Below, one piece after another: positions 11,073-21,477 of a stretch of DNA of 64,000 nucleotides (the stretch's first letter is position 1; every line of letters begins with the position of its first letter). Source of the stretch: Nectonema munidae. Its lineage: Eukaryota; Nematomorpha; Nectonematoida; Nectonematidae. Made by a program: the position numbers and the translations under genes. The DNA lies in the NCBI GenBank assembly GCA_030549495.1, contig JAUIRK010000951.1, forward strand, positions 186,001 to 250,000, written 5' to 3'. The notes under the pieces were generated by a model, which was not told where the DNA came from, made no database searches, and was given only the letters and a program-made list of their open reading frames with translations.

Positions 11073-11530
11073 TTAATTTCGAACAGTATTTTTTACGAAA
11101 AAGCTATCGTATCGTACAATAATTTGGAAACGTAATGTACCGTATGCCCATATGACAGCCAGCGAACTTTTGAGACAGTGATTATGCGCACGACCTCTAA
11201 CTAGGTTGATGGTCCTCACAGGAATAGCAAGAACTTTCTTCAATTCTCGAGGCAAAGTTTTGGATGGCAAAGCATGTCGATAAAGAAAATAGTGAGTATG
11301 TTGCAAGTATTAAACCACCTGTTACATCAGTGAAGTAAATCCAGATTTATTTACCAGCATAAGAGGAGAGCCATCATTACACACAAAGCCATGTTTTGCA
11401 AAGATGTCTTTCACAAAGTAAAACACATATTTTGCTTCTGTGGTTGTTTTCAATTTAACAAAGAAAAGGAAATTCTCCTTTACGGTATCGATCCAGTGCA
11501 ATGACTGCAATTCGAAACATCGGTAGTCTC
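11073..11530 (-). pseudogene. hAT transposase fragment (ZBED5/GTF2IRD2-like group)
   Basis: On the minus strand two segments read LHWIDTVKENFLFFVKLKTT, then NDGSPLMLVNKSGF (11322-11510), then YRHALPSKTLPRELKKVL and TINLVRGRAHNHCL (11073-11306). Order and wording match the RNase H-like core of ZBED-type hAT transposases, in which a conserved CTDGAPAMLG block is followed by the HC..HRHAL block. A stop and a short gap separate the segments. BED finger and C-terminal dimerisation regions are absent. No termini were found, so this is an isolated relic. Confidence 0.7.
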
Positions 11531-11929
11531 AAATTAATGGAGAAAGATTTTCAAAGATTAGCCTTCATATTCCAAAATATATAATCTCAAATCAGCACAG
11601 CTCTGAATAACATTATTTTAATTTAAGCTTTTTTTTCTTCGTTTCATAGTTAATGGTTGGATAACCAAGTTTCGCTTGTCACAATAGAAATTTTGGTAAA
11701 GTTTGTGGTGAAAAAGCAAATGTTTTAAAAATGTTAACACGATTAAAAGAATAAAATGCCATATGTTGTAAGACTATAGAAAAATGGATATTTATAATAC
11801 GAACGAATTTGGTTTTTTTGTGCTTTACCTCATCAATCGCTTACAAAAAAAAGGTTAAGATTCTGCGGGTGGAAAAAACAGAAAAATCTCTTAACCGTTT
11901 CATTGTGTGTAAATATGTTCTGAGAATTT

Positions 11930-12560
11930 GAACGCGTCCTTATTGGGAGGTCCCCGCTAAACCATGCAATTTTCGCAACTTGAAACCAAAAAATTTATCA
12001 GTTATATGGAGATATATCTCTAAAGTTTGTATGACAAGCAAAATTTTTGAAGAGTGGATCATAAATTAAAGATATTAAGAAGCAAGATCGCTGACTAATT
12101 TTATTTTTAAATACAGCAACTTCTCACACAAAAGATTTGCTTAATTTAAATATTTTCAAAATTGTTTTTATTCCTGCAAGCACAAGCCCTTTACTTCACA
12201 CTTTAGATAAAGGAATCATATCACACACCAAAAAATCCTCTGTAAAACAGAATGGATAGTGAAAAAACAGTTTCATACTAAAAGAATTAGTTTTGGATGC
12301 ATGTTAATGGATAGGGGCAAAACATCAATGATTTTTAAATGTTATGAAGAATCTGATGTCTTGTGAAAAAAAACAAATGAAACAGATAATAATAATAGTG
12401 AAATAAATATCTATCACCGCATTCTTCACATGGAAGAGGCAATTAATGAAATTGATGACATAACTGTTGAACCGATTGACATGAATATTTTTTAGCAGTC
12501 ATAACTATGACGCATATATGAGAATGAAGTAGAAGATAAAACTTTAAATATAACTAAATC
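11930..12560 (+). pseudogene. pogo/Tigger-like transposase remnant
   Basis: At about 12170 the plus strand reads ASTSPLLHTLDKGII, matching the PPNTTSLLQPLDQGII block that holds the third catalytic aspartate of pogo-type transposases. An acidic C-terminal-like segment EEAINEIDDITVEPIDMN follows near 12430-12490. Frames between them are broken and no TIR pair was found. Confidence 0.45.
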
Positions 12561-12639
12561 AAATATAAAATAATAAGATATTAAATTATTTTATTTAGAA
12601 AAAGATTATGGCGAAATTGCATTTTTTTTAAAATCACAA

Positions 12640-12746
12640 GGCAACAAAATTTTTTTTTGAATTTTTTTTTTTTTTTAAGGGTTTTGTTTAAATTTTTTTT
12701 TTTTTTTTTTTTTTTTTTTGTTTTTTTTTTTTTTTTTTTATGGGGG

Positions 12747-12778
<32 letters not shown>

Positions 12779-12810
12779 AAAAATTTTGGGAAAAAAAAAA
12801 AAAAAAAATT
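12640..12810. repeat. Long homopolymer T/A tract
   Basis: Runs of T (about 12655-12739) switch to runs of A (about 12754-12808) with only scattered other bases. This may be a genuine low-complexity tract or a consensus or assembly artefact; the noisy G interruptions suggest the latter. Confidence 0.7.
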
Positions 12811-13084
12811 ATCAAGATAGATGATTCCATCAACTTAAAATTTGAATCATTAATTCTAATAATTAATTCTAAATAATATTGTCAATTAATTAACATTCAA
12901 AATTTTATAAATTGGATCAAACTCACAACAAATGAAGGTATCAAAAAAATATATAGTTTTAAATTTCAATTAAAAATGGTTTTGTTAATAAGGAACCCTC
13001 TTGAACTCTGCTCAGAAGCTTATTTTCAATCGAAATATAAAATGTATTTCTTTTTACTATTCTTCTTTTGTCATACGACAACAA

Positions 13085-13198
13085 AAAGCGTGAGTAGGGT
13101 TGGTTTGATGCTCGATTCAATCCCGCATCATGCCTGCTTTGCTCATAGTTCGATACAAGCGGCGCAATTGTGCCTTCTCGGTGAAAACACCCTATGCA
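13085..13198 (-). repeat. SINE-like repeat within hAT copy 1
   Basis: Reversed, it reads AGGGTGTTTTCACCGAGAAG and then TTGTATCGAACTATGAGC, shared with 28893-29033 and more distantly with 44781-44920. Because it lies at the same place in both hAT copies, it inserted before they separated or belongs to the hAT element itself. Confidence 0.6.
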
Positions 13199-13572
13199 GC
13201 AGTGTACTTTCATTGCGCAACTGATACTTTATCTCACTATTGAAAACTATTCTTTTTACTTTCTTCTTTCCCTTGTCTGTTGATAACTTTTTGAAATTGA
13301 AGATTAAGCATGCCGAAAATTGCTGAGAGCAAATCACATAAAATATCTTCATTTGTCTCAAAATAACCGAGAGAATTCACCTTTTCTGCAGATAAAAGCA
13401 TTTTGTATTGTAAATTACGTATGACAGAAGTAAAATACGATAAAACCTTTTTTGTGGACAAGCACAGATGAACCAACAAACATAAGACATCTTGAATTGA
13501 AAGTTATATTGAAAATAAAAGTCTTGAATCATTTGTGAAAGTCGGAGATATAAATTTTACCAATACTTTAGT

Positions 13573-14010
13573 CAGTGGTTCCCAACCGGGGGTCCATGGA
13601 CCCCGGGTTTAAATTCCTTTTTGTCAAAAAGATTCCCGGGGTCTATGGAAATTCTACTTCAAACTACTTATGCAGATTTTCCATCAATATAAATTTTCCA
13701 AATCAATATAAATATATTTAGAGCTTTTTTAAATATTTTCTTCCCTTTTTAAAGTTTCATATTTTGAATGTTTATATATCATTTTTATTAGTTACAATAT
13801 TTTTGAAAAAAATTTTATTCACATTTTGTCAGGCTTTACGATTTCTCTGATTTCATATAAATAAGCATACGATTTAATCAGATGACTAGAATCATCTTTG
13901 CATAAAAATCTTTGATTAATTTTGTTGGCTCAAACTATTCAGTTGTAGGGGTCCACAGGTAAAAAAAGTGACTGGAAAAGGGATAAAAAAAAAAAGGTTG
14001 GGAACCACTG
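13573..14010. mobile_element. hAT MITE with TIRs and target duplication
   Basis: Ends CAGTGGTTCCCAACC (13573-13587) and GGTTGGGAACCACTG (13996-14010) are perfect inverted repeats. CTTTAGT flanks both sides (13566-13572 and 14011-14017), a 7-bp direct repeat, probably an 8-bp hAT duplication with one change. The second hAT copy has the uninterrupted site (27790-27796, minus strand). The 438-bp body has no coding capacity. Its right end supplies the first codons of the frame starting near 13968. Confidence 0.9.
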
Positions 14011-14548
14011 CTTTAGTGACAGCGTTTTTAGAAGCAAACATTCCTCTTCATAAGTTGAATCATCCAAGTATCAAATCTCTATTCGAAAACATGGGTAAAA
14101 TTTTACCATCAGTACGAACTTGTAGAAACGCAATTGATGATTTAGTAAGAAAAAAGCTAGAAGAAATTAAAGAATTAATCAAAAACAAGAAAATCTTTCT
14201 AATGATCGATGAAACAGATGCATTGGGTAGAATTTTTGTTAATGTTTTGCTAGAAAAACTAGAGTTTCCTACTTTCATGTATCTCATTAATGTTGTCTTT
14301 TATGAGTCACATTTAAATTCAGAAAAACAATTTTGGTGGATGATGTTATTAAAGAATTTGACATTAAACGTGAAAACTTTTGTTTGCTTTTAACAGATGA
14401 TGCAAAGTATAGTGTATCTGCCGGAAAAACATTGAAAATGTTGTTTCCTAATCTAAAAAACAAAAAAAAGACGTTCTCTTGGCTTCCCACCTACTCCTAT
14501 TGTAACAAGATGGGCAAGCTGGTTGAAAATTGTGCTCTATTACTATGA
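14000..14548 (+). pseudogene. hAT transposase, copy 1
   Basis: After the MITE the frame reads LVTAFLEANIPLHKLNHPS, PSVRTCRNAIDDLVRKKL and IFLMIDETDALGRIFVNVLL, which contains the first acidic catalytic residue in the DET motif common to hAT transposases. An overlapping frame from 14333 continues FCLLLTDDAKYSVSAGKTLK, the second conserved block, and ends at 14546-14548. The pattern matches the CGGBP1-like hAT group (family knowledge). The BED-finger region upstream is disrupted, and about 100 C-terminal residues present in copy 2 are missing or out of frame. Confidence 0.8.
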
Positions 14549-14769
14549 ATATCTTCCGAATGTCAAAAGAATTATTAAATAATTGATAAGAAAGCATTTT
14601 GTTAAAAAGGGCTAAAGAGAGTATAAAAAATTGTGATTTGGCTAAAAGCTTACTCTCAATAAAACGAGACTATAGTCAATTTATCGAATTGGTTGAAAAA
14701 TCTGAGAATCTAAAATTTTCAATCATAGATGCCTACAACTCTTTTAACAAAATTTAAAAAAAATTTTAT

Positions 14770-17700
14770 TATGGAGCAAAACACATTTTAAAAGTGTCCC
14801 TGTATATATTACCTATCATACTTTTTCTTTTTTAATTGTTTTAAATCAATGTTTCATTTTGAAAGGTAAAAAATGTTATGCGAGTCATTTGTTAGATGAA
14901 AAAGTAGAGCCAATCTGATAAAGGTGACTTTATTACATTAATTGCAATAAACAATATATTTCTGGTTTATTGAAAAAATTTCGGCAACTCAAAAAGAAAA
15001 ATTAAGAGTTTATTTTCAAAAATTAATTCTATGATTCAACCTCTATAATCAAACCTTTCTCTATTGTTCAATTTAGAGAAGTTTTACTGTATTTCAAATG
15101 TCAAATACAAATATTTTTTTCCATTATAAAATTAAAGTATTGTAAATATTTAATTAGAATGTTCGGTGAACAAGTTTTCAGTTTGAATTTAAAGAAAACT
15201 TAAATTTGTTAAAATTTTCGTTCCATATTGAAAGGGTGGTACAAAGATATACAATTTTGGTATAAAAATATAAAGAATGATTATAAACATTGAAAAAATA
15301 AGTAACACTTTTATTTGAAAATACAAACAAAAAAAGTTTGGAGAAATGACGGATTCGTTAAAATTGATTACATTTTCTAAAATATAAGTTAATAATTATA
15401 GACGAAGAAAGAATAAAAATAAGTATTAAAATACTTTAAATGATGTAACATTGATTATTTTTAAAAATGTAAAAATATAACACATGTTATTTGATATATT
15501 CCCCTTTTGGCTCTTTATATGTATATAGAAAGAGTGGCAAAGGGGAAAGATAAAAAATAAATAAATTTACCATTATTTAAATTTCTAAAATAAATTGAAA
15601 GATTTTTAAATGGTATATTGAATATGCATACGATTTTATATTTAAAAATAAATTTAGGTTAAATCAGCAAATTAAATCATCAATATTTTAAGAAGTAGCA
15701 AGTATATCATCATCAGGAATCATGTATAAATGATTAATTTTAAAATACTTTAGAAATGAAGAACAGCAAATTGTAGAAGAGCTTCACCTAAAAATGAACA
15801 AATATTAAGTCTCATCAAAAATAAAATATTTATATTATGCAAACAAAAAAAATCAGAAAAATAATTGTTCATCAAAATATATGTGAGGGCAAGTATCATC
15901 ACACAAAATTTAAGCGTTAAAATTCATTTAAACTAACCTGTAAAACATAGTGGAATTTAGCATTTTCTTTCAAACTTGAATATCACTTGCAATTTTTTTG
16001 CAACACCACAAAAACATTACGATCAGATTATTATATCTAAAAAATATAAATATTTATAAAAAAAGAAAAGAAAGAAATACACAATTAACATATTAAATTA
16101 GATCAATGCAAAAAGTGAAAATTTCAGATGGTGGTGCGGTATAGTCATCAAATAATAAAAACGTAATCATCATAAGAAAGGGTTATTAAAAAAATTTATC
16201 ATACCAATTTGATCTCAAGTCAAGTTCACATTTTAGGATCACACTTTTACTTTTGAACAAAAGATCTAAGGGAAAAAAATGTAGACTTTAGGTTATATCG
16301 ATACTTTAAAAATTAAAATTCTAATATTGAATCTCCTTCCTAGACTAAGTAAAAAATTTTAAAAATATTGTTCATTTGATTGAGATTGATTCTATTAAAA
16401 AAAAATCTCACCCACAAAATAAACATTTTATATATCTTCATTTAAAACTTATCTTTTAGATAAATTTCCTTCAAAGAATACTTTAAATATTAAAAAATTA
16501 GGAATAAATTTTACCTGAATTTGGTAGTGGACTGAATTGAAACAAAATCTTAAAAACATAGAACAAAATTAAAAAGCAAATATATATTGTATACTCTGAA
16601 GATATTTATCCGTAAAATGGCACAAGTTGTATGTACGACTTTCATTTAATCTATATTACATCAAATAAAAAAAAAGAAGTTCAAAATAATTTCCTTTTTT
16701 TCGACATCGTTCACCATAAAATGATAAACGAGCTTTTTAAAAAGTTAATAAATATTATTCAAAAACAAAAAAATGAATGTATATAATATAATTAGGTTTA
16801 AAAAAATATACGTCTGAACATGCTGAAATGGACAGAAAAAAAGGAAAAGGTAAATGTGATCATAAAAAGTAAATCACAATAAGATGTTGTTGCTTTAAAG
16901 AATTTAAAAGATGCATTCTATACAGACTAAAAAACAGACTAAAACTATTTAAAAAATTTATTATAATTATTATTTTTATAACAATAAAAGAAAATATCAA
17001 AAAAATATAATAAATAAATCTCATAAAAAATAGCAAAAAATCTAATATGGTTGACTTTTTAATTTTTATTCAGATTGTTTAAAAATAAATCATATTAAAT
17101 TTTAATTTTATATTTTTTGTTTACATTTTCAGAATTATTCTTATTTATTTGATTTTATTTGATGATTTTTTTAAATATAATTAACTCTTTAAGTCATTTT
17201 GGGTCACAAAATACAATAGAGGAGAAAAAATTGACGAATTTAGCTTAAAAAAATAAAAAAAATCAATTCATGCTTAAGCTAAAGTTTCACAGAGCTAGTT
17301 AAAAAATTTTAATTTTCTAAAATTGTGCTCAAAATAAATGCTTTGAAAAAAAGTTTAGTGAAATTAAAGGCATAATCTCATTAATTAACTCCTCGGCATT
17401 AATAATACGACTTCATTTGACAAATTCATTGAGAAATGCAATGAAAATTTAACCGTGGACCCTTGTGTGTTAGAACTATCGATGAAATCGATATTAACTA
17501 ATTGCATTTGCTTCATCAATCTTTTTTTACTCACAGTACTTTTCCATTTTAGTGCGTAATTTGGACTTATTTTTTATATTTGTGTGATTACTTCTATATA
17601 GTTTATACTTTATATTGTAATGTTATTAATCACATGTGTGTGTTATTTATCAAATGCATTGAAATTATGACATTTTATATCTCGTTTGGAGTTGACCATT

Positions 17701-17790
17701 GTGTTCCAGTGAAATAAATAAATTTTACATTCATTTTTGCTTTACCTAAAACTAATCTATATGCAACTAAAAAGTTAAATATCCTGAAAT
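14770..17790. other. About 3 kb of AT-rich sequence without a recognised gene
   Basis: Long A/T-rich sequence with only short frames. No splice-bounded exon, TIR pair, tandem array or transposase motif was seen. Confidence 0.5.
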
Positions 17791-17806
17791 ATGTGCTTTT
17801 ATAGTA

Positions 17807-18088
17807 ATGCATATGCTAATGGGATATCATAATTTAGCCCAACTTAGAGATTATTTGTCAAAAGAGAAGAACCTTTGCGTAAACTACTTAGCGTCTATTA
17901 TGTCACTGAACAGATTTTTAGAAATAAGTAGGTTGTTACATTTAATTATAATAACTCAAAAAATGATAGTGACAAAGCAGAAAAATTGGAAGAATCATTA
18001 TAACTATGCATTTAAAGAACCTATTTTCGGACAAAGTTTCCTTATTAAACCATACATTTGCCTTTTTTTGAGGTTTCACTTTTATTAG
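17807..18088 (+). pseudogene. piggyBac transposase fragment
   Basis: The frame begins HMLMGYHNLAQLRDYLSKEK and continues LASIMSLNRFLEISRLLHL. These match the MGYHxLPxxRDYW and IMSRxRFxxIxRxLHF blocks at the start of the DDE_Tnp_1_7 domain of piggyBac transposases. The remainder of the domain is not recognisable. No TTAA-bounded ends were found. It is the only coding trace of a piggyBac family related in type to the TTAA-flanked MITEs in the window, though direct parentage is not shown. Confidence 0.7.
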
Positions 18089-18169
18089 AGCAAAGTATTG
18101 ATCAAAAATTTCTTTAAATTTATACAAGAAAAAATCAAAGGCATAGTTAACATTAGGGAGCAAAAAATG

Positions 18170-18700
18170 TTGGAAAAATCAGCATTAGATAATCTAAATA
18201 GGAAACTATCTATATTTTGGTCACAATATGATCGTTTTTGAGTAGGAACAGAATCATTTGATTGTCTTTTAGTGAAATGGGGAAGCAAAAAATAGATGCA
18301 AAATGATCTGAGAGATAAGAAAAAACATTAAATGTTTTAGATGGGTAGCAGAATTTAATAAAAACAAGGTCAATAGTGGAGCCAGAATTATGAGTAGGCG
18401 AGATAATAATTCATTACAATAAATATCTTTGAGGTAGGATTGGAAATTTATGTTAAAATCCCCACACATAATGGTTTTTGTATCAGATTTTAGAAAAGAT
18501 AGTTTGTTAATGAAAGAAAGAAAAAAATTGATGTCGGACGATGGAGGTCTGTATATTACAAATATATTTTATTAGTATTTATCAATAGAGAATTTTAAGA
18601 GTATGCAATCACAAACATTTAAAACAGATGTGTCTTAATCACAGAATAAAAGTCTAAATGAGTTTTTATAAAAAATAGCATTATCAAAATTAACTAGGCT
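18170..18700 (-). mobile_element. LINE endonuclease-domain fragment
   Basis: On the minus strand the sequence reads IMCGDFNINFQSYLKDIY, then in another frame SGSTIDLVFIKF and SYLSDH. These are the GDFN, TxIDLxF and SDH motifs of the apurinic-type endonuclease of Jockey/CR1-like LINEs. At least one frame change lies between them. No RT or 3' end follows; the piggyBac scrap abuts it. Confidence 0.65.
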
Positions 18701-18829
18701 CCTAATATTGATATAATATATGTTAAAAGAATGAGAAATTTAAATTTCAAGTAATTTTTAAAATATTAATTGATTTTTAAAATATTGAATGTTATTATTT
18801 TTTTAATTTTAATTTTATTTCAGATACAA

Positions 18830-19670
18830 ATCCACTGCTTCTTGTTCGAACCGTCAGCACTGGTAGAGACGTGGCTGGTTGTGTCAATTTGTTTTGAAAG
18901 TGGATTTGAAGATATAAAAGATCACTGTCATTCTTCGAGCCTTCGCGATTCCGATCCGCCCCAACTGGAGCCACACAAAATAGGGGGCCATCCCCTCCCT
19001 AGCAGCAATAGCCATCACCTGTGCTCCCATGGCCACAACAGCACCGGAACCCCTAAAAATATCAACAAGGGGGGTATTCGCCGCAAATCCTTTTCTAAGA
19101 AAAAAGGTACCATAGATACGAGAGGAAGTGGAGGACCCATCTTACCCAGATCCCCACCTTATCCTTTTCTTGTGATCCCCTCCTCTTGGGCAACTATGGT
19201 CATAAAAATGGAACCACCCAGTACTCACGGAGCAGTCCCTGTTCTCCAGCACTGAAGTTCCACAGTCACCGTGGCACTCAAAATGGAAGCTTTACCACAA
19301 ACATTGTTGTCGCAAGGACGGAAGGGGTCAGTGAGCTAGCTGAGTGTCCGGTGCCATCAATGAAGGCTGGCAATGATAGAAGGGGTCTCCCTATTCCAAA
19401 AACAGTCATACCAGAAGATTAAGAGTCATCTCCTTCACCTGCTTCTATTCTTTCAAAGGATCCTACACTTCTCCCTTTATCTGAACTTGGAAATAATAAT
19501 CTTGTTTCCATAGTATAAGATATCCCATCAGATCAAGAGCTTATGACAGACTCCAAGATTGAAGCACTGATAGAGGCATGGCTGGTTGTGTGATTACACT
19601 CCAGAAGTTTCAATTAGTTTGTTTTAAGCGGTATTTCAAGTTGTAGAAGTCACGGTCTTGTTTAACCTGT
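18830..19670 (+). mobile_element. GC-richer retroelement fossil, possible gag-like scrap
   Basis: About 600 bp are clearly GC-richer than the surroundings and read as a proline- and serine-rich peptide with a basic patch. They weakly resemble the minus-strand peptide at about 35490-35840. A diverged direct repeat centred on GTGGCTGGTTGTGT (or GCATGGCTGGTTGTGT) occurs near 18871 and 19578 and could be terminal repeats. It is old and broken. The family (LTR or DIRS type) is uncertain. Confidence 0.3.
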
Positions 19671-19686
19671 TATCACCATGTCACTT

Positions 19687-19854
19687 ACTGGTTTTTTTCT
19701 AAACAAACAGAAGTGCTTATGCACCAGAGATATCTATAGTCTAGCAGAGAGCTAATAGAAACCTATTCTAAACTGGTTTTTCCTAAACAAACAGAAGTGC
19801 TCATGCACCAGAGATATCTAGAACTTAGCAGAGAGCAAATAGAAAACTATTCTA
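19687..19854. repeat. Tandem duplication of about 85 bp
   Basis: Units 19687-19771 and 19772-19854 each begin ACTGGTTTTT, contain GCACCAGAGATATCTA and end TATTCTA. They differ at only a few sites, so the duplication is fairly recent. Confidence 0.85.
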
Positions 19855-19859
19855 TTGCC

Positions 19860-20459
19860 AGCCTTCGTTCATACTTAAATATCTCTGTATCTTTTTATTT
19901 TAAGCATTTATTTAATAATATTTTTATATCAAGTTCTTATTTGTAAAGAACATATTTGTGTGAATTTGGGTGTATTTGCGTATATTAAGGTGTATTTGGG
20001 TAAAAAGTCCTACCGCTATTTTGATAATTTTTTTTGAGCAGAATATTGTTAGTTGTAATATTCAATCTTAATATAGCAAGTTTACCTAGAGTTCGTTTTT
20101 TGTTACCAAATTATAATTCCTAATTATATAAATCAGTTGATATGTTTTCTTTACAGAAAATTTGGTTTGTGATAATCAAATTGGCGAATATTATTTTATT
20201 AGTTTTTCATGCAAAATCTCAAAACATGGTTGTCTTCTATGTTAGTAATAGTTTAAGTTTTGTAGTATATGATTATAAATATCATTTAAATACTTGTTAA
20301 TTACCATCAATAGCTGTGAATATAAACAATCCTTCTCTGCTCGTTTCACCCAAGTTCTAACGGGAAAAATTTCTTTCTTTTTTCTAAAACTCTATTAAAA
20401 TATAAAAATCTGAATACTTTAATATTATAATTTTAATATTATAATTTTTACGTATAGCA
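19860..20459. other. AT-rich leader before a LINE
   Basis: No gene is recognised. Part of this may be the 5' UTR of the LINE beginning at 20460, but its 5' boundary cannot be fixed from one copy. Confidence 0.35.
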
Positions 20460-21470
20460 ATGAGTTTGCAGAATTTATTGCCTAATGTAAACGATGAAGT
20501 GTTAAATACTATTGTAAAGGTTAAGAATGGCGGCATAAATGCACTAAAATGCAGGGACACTAGCAAGGAAGACCTAGCTATTGCATTAAATTATTTAATA
20601 AATGAACTAAGTGTTCTAGATTTTTTAAAAAATAATAATAATCTTGAATACGAAAAGGATCTTGCTGACATTAAAAGCGATATTAAATATCTTAAGTCTA
20701 AGTTTTGTGATCAAAATATTGCTCCAAAGAAGTTGTTTAGTGATGTTGCGAAATCTAGTAAGTTTTCTACTAAGAAAACTATAGTTATAGATGGATCACA
20801 ATGCCAAAAATCTTTGAAAAACAATCCGATGTTAACAGGTTTTTACATGATAGTCTTAAATGTAATTATAATATCGAAAACACAAAAATTACAAATAACA
20901 ATAAGTTATACATAGAAACTTCTAACACTACTTCACTAAGCGTATTAGAAAAAGAGCTTGCTGAAAAAAATATAAAAACTAGCAGATTTGTTGATAAATG
21001 TCCTAGAATAACAGTTAAACTTATCCCTGATTTTGTAGAATTTGGTAACTTAACATCATTGATAGTTTCTCAAAATAATTTAGATGAAAATGATATTCTT
21101 TCTATTGAAAAATATAAATTTGATTTGAATACGAGTATTATGGAATAAATTTAGAGCTTGCACTTGGTGCTCTTTTCAAGCTTTGTTCTATAGGTAAAAT
21201 ATACATTGGTTATACATATCATCCTGTTTTGCTTGTTACACCAAGAATCAAACAAGTAGTCTCTGTCTTAAATTAGGACATTATAAATCTTTTTGTAGGT
21301 CAACGATATCTTTTTGTTCAACTTGCGGGGAACCTGGTCATGATTTTAAAAACTGTACATCAAATAGTAAAAATTGCAAGGATTTAAATCAATCTTCTCA
21401 TCATCACGTACTTTCAATGAAATGTCAATTGAAAAAAACCTTACAGGATAAATTAATTCTTAAAAATAAT
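20460..21470 (+). pseudogene. LINE ORF1 (gag-like, zinc knuckles)
   Basis: The frame opens MSLQNLLPNVNDEVLNTIVK and shifts near 20810 into the 20801-21148 frame, which stops after NTSIME. A third segment from about 21260 has two zinc-knuckle motifs, CLKLGHYKSFC and CSTCGEPGHDFKNC. Such nucleic-acid-binding proteins coat LINE RNA (family knowledge). At least two frame changes break it. The frame runs into the start of ORF2 at about 21480. Confidence 0.7.
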
Positions 21471-21477
21471 AATTCTC

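Larger units (their letters stand above)
12806..14760 (+). mobile_element. hAT transposon (CGGBP1-like group), copy 1
   Basis: This copy is homologous along its length to the inverted copy at 26503-29577. It starts at ATTATCAAGATAGATGATTCC and carries, in order, a SINE-like insert (reverse, 13085-13198), leader sequence, a 438-bp MITE (13573-14010), and transposase frames to about 14545. The homology stops near 14755. Compared with copy 2 it lacks the last part of the transposase and a block of about 740 bp. It is inactivated by frame changes and by the MITE. Confidence 0.8.
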
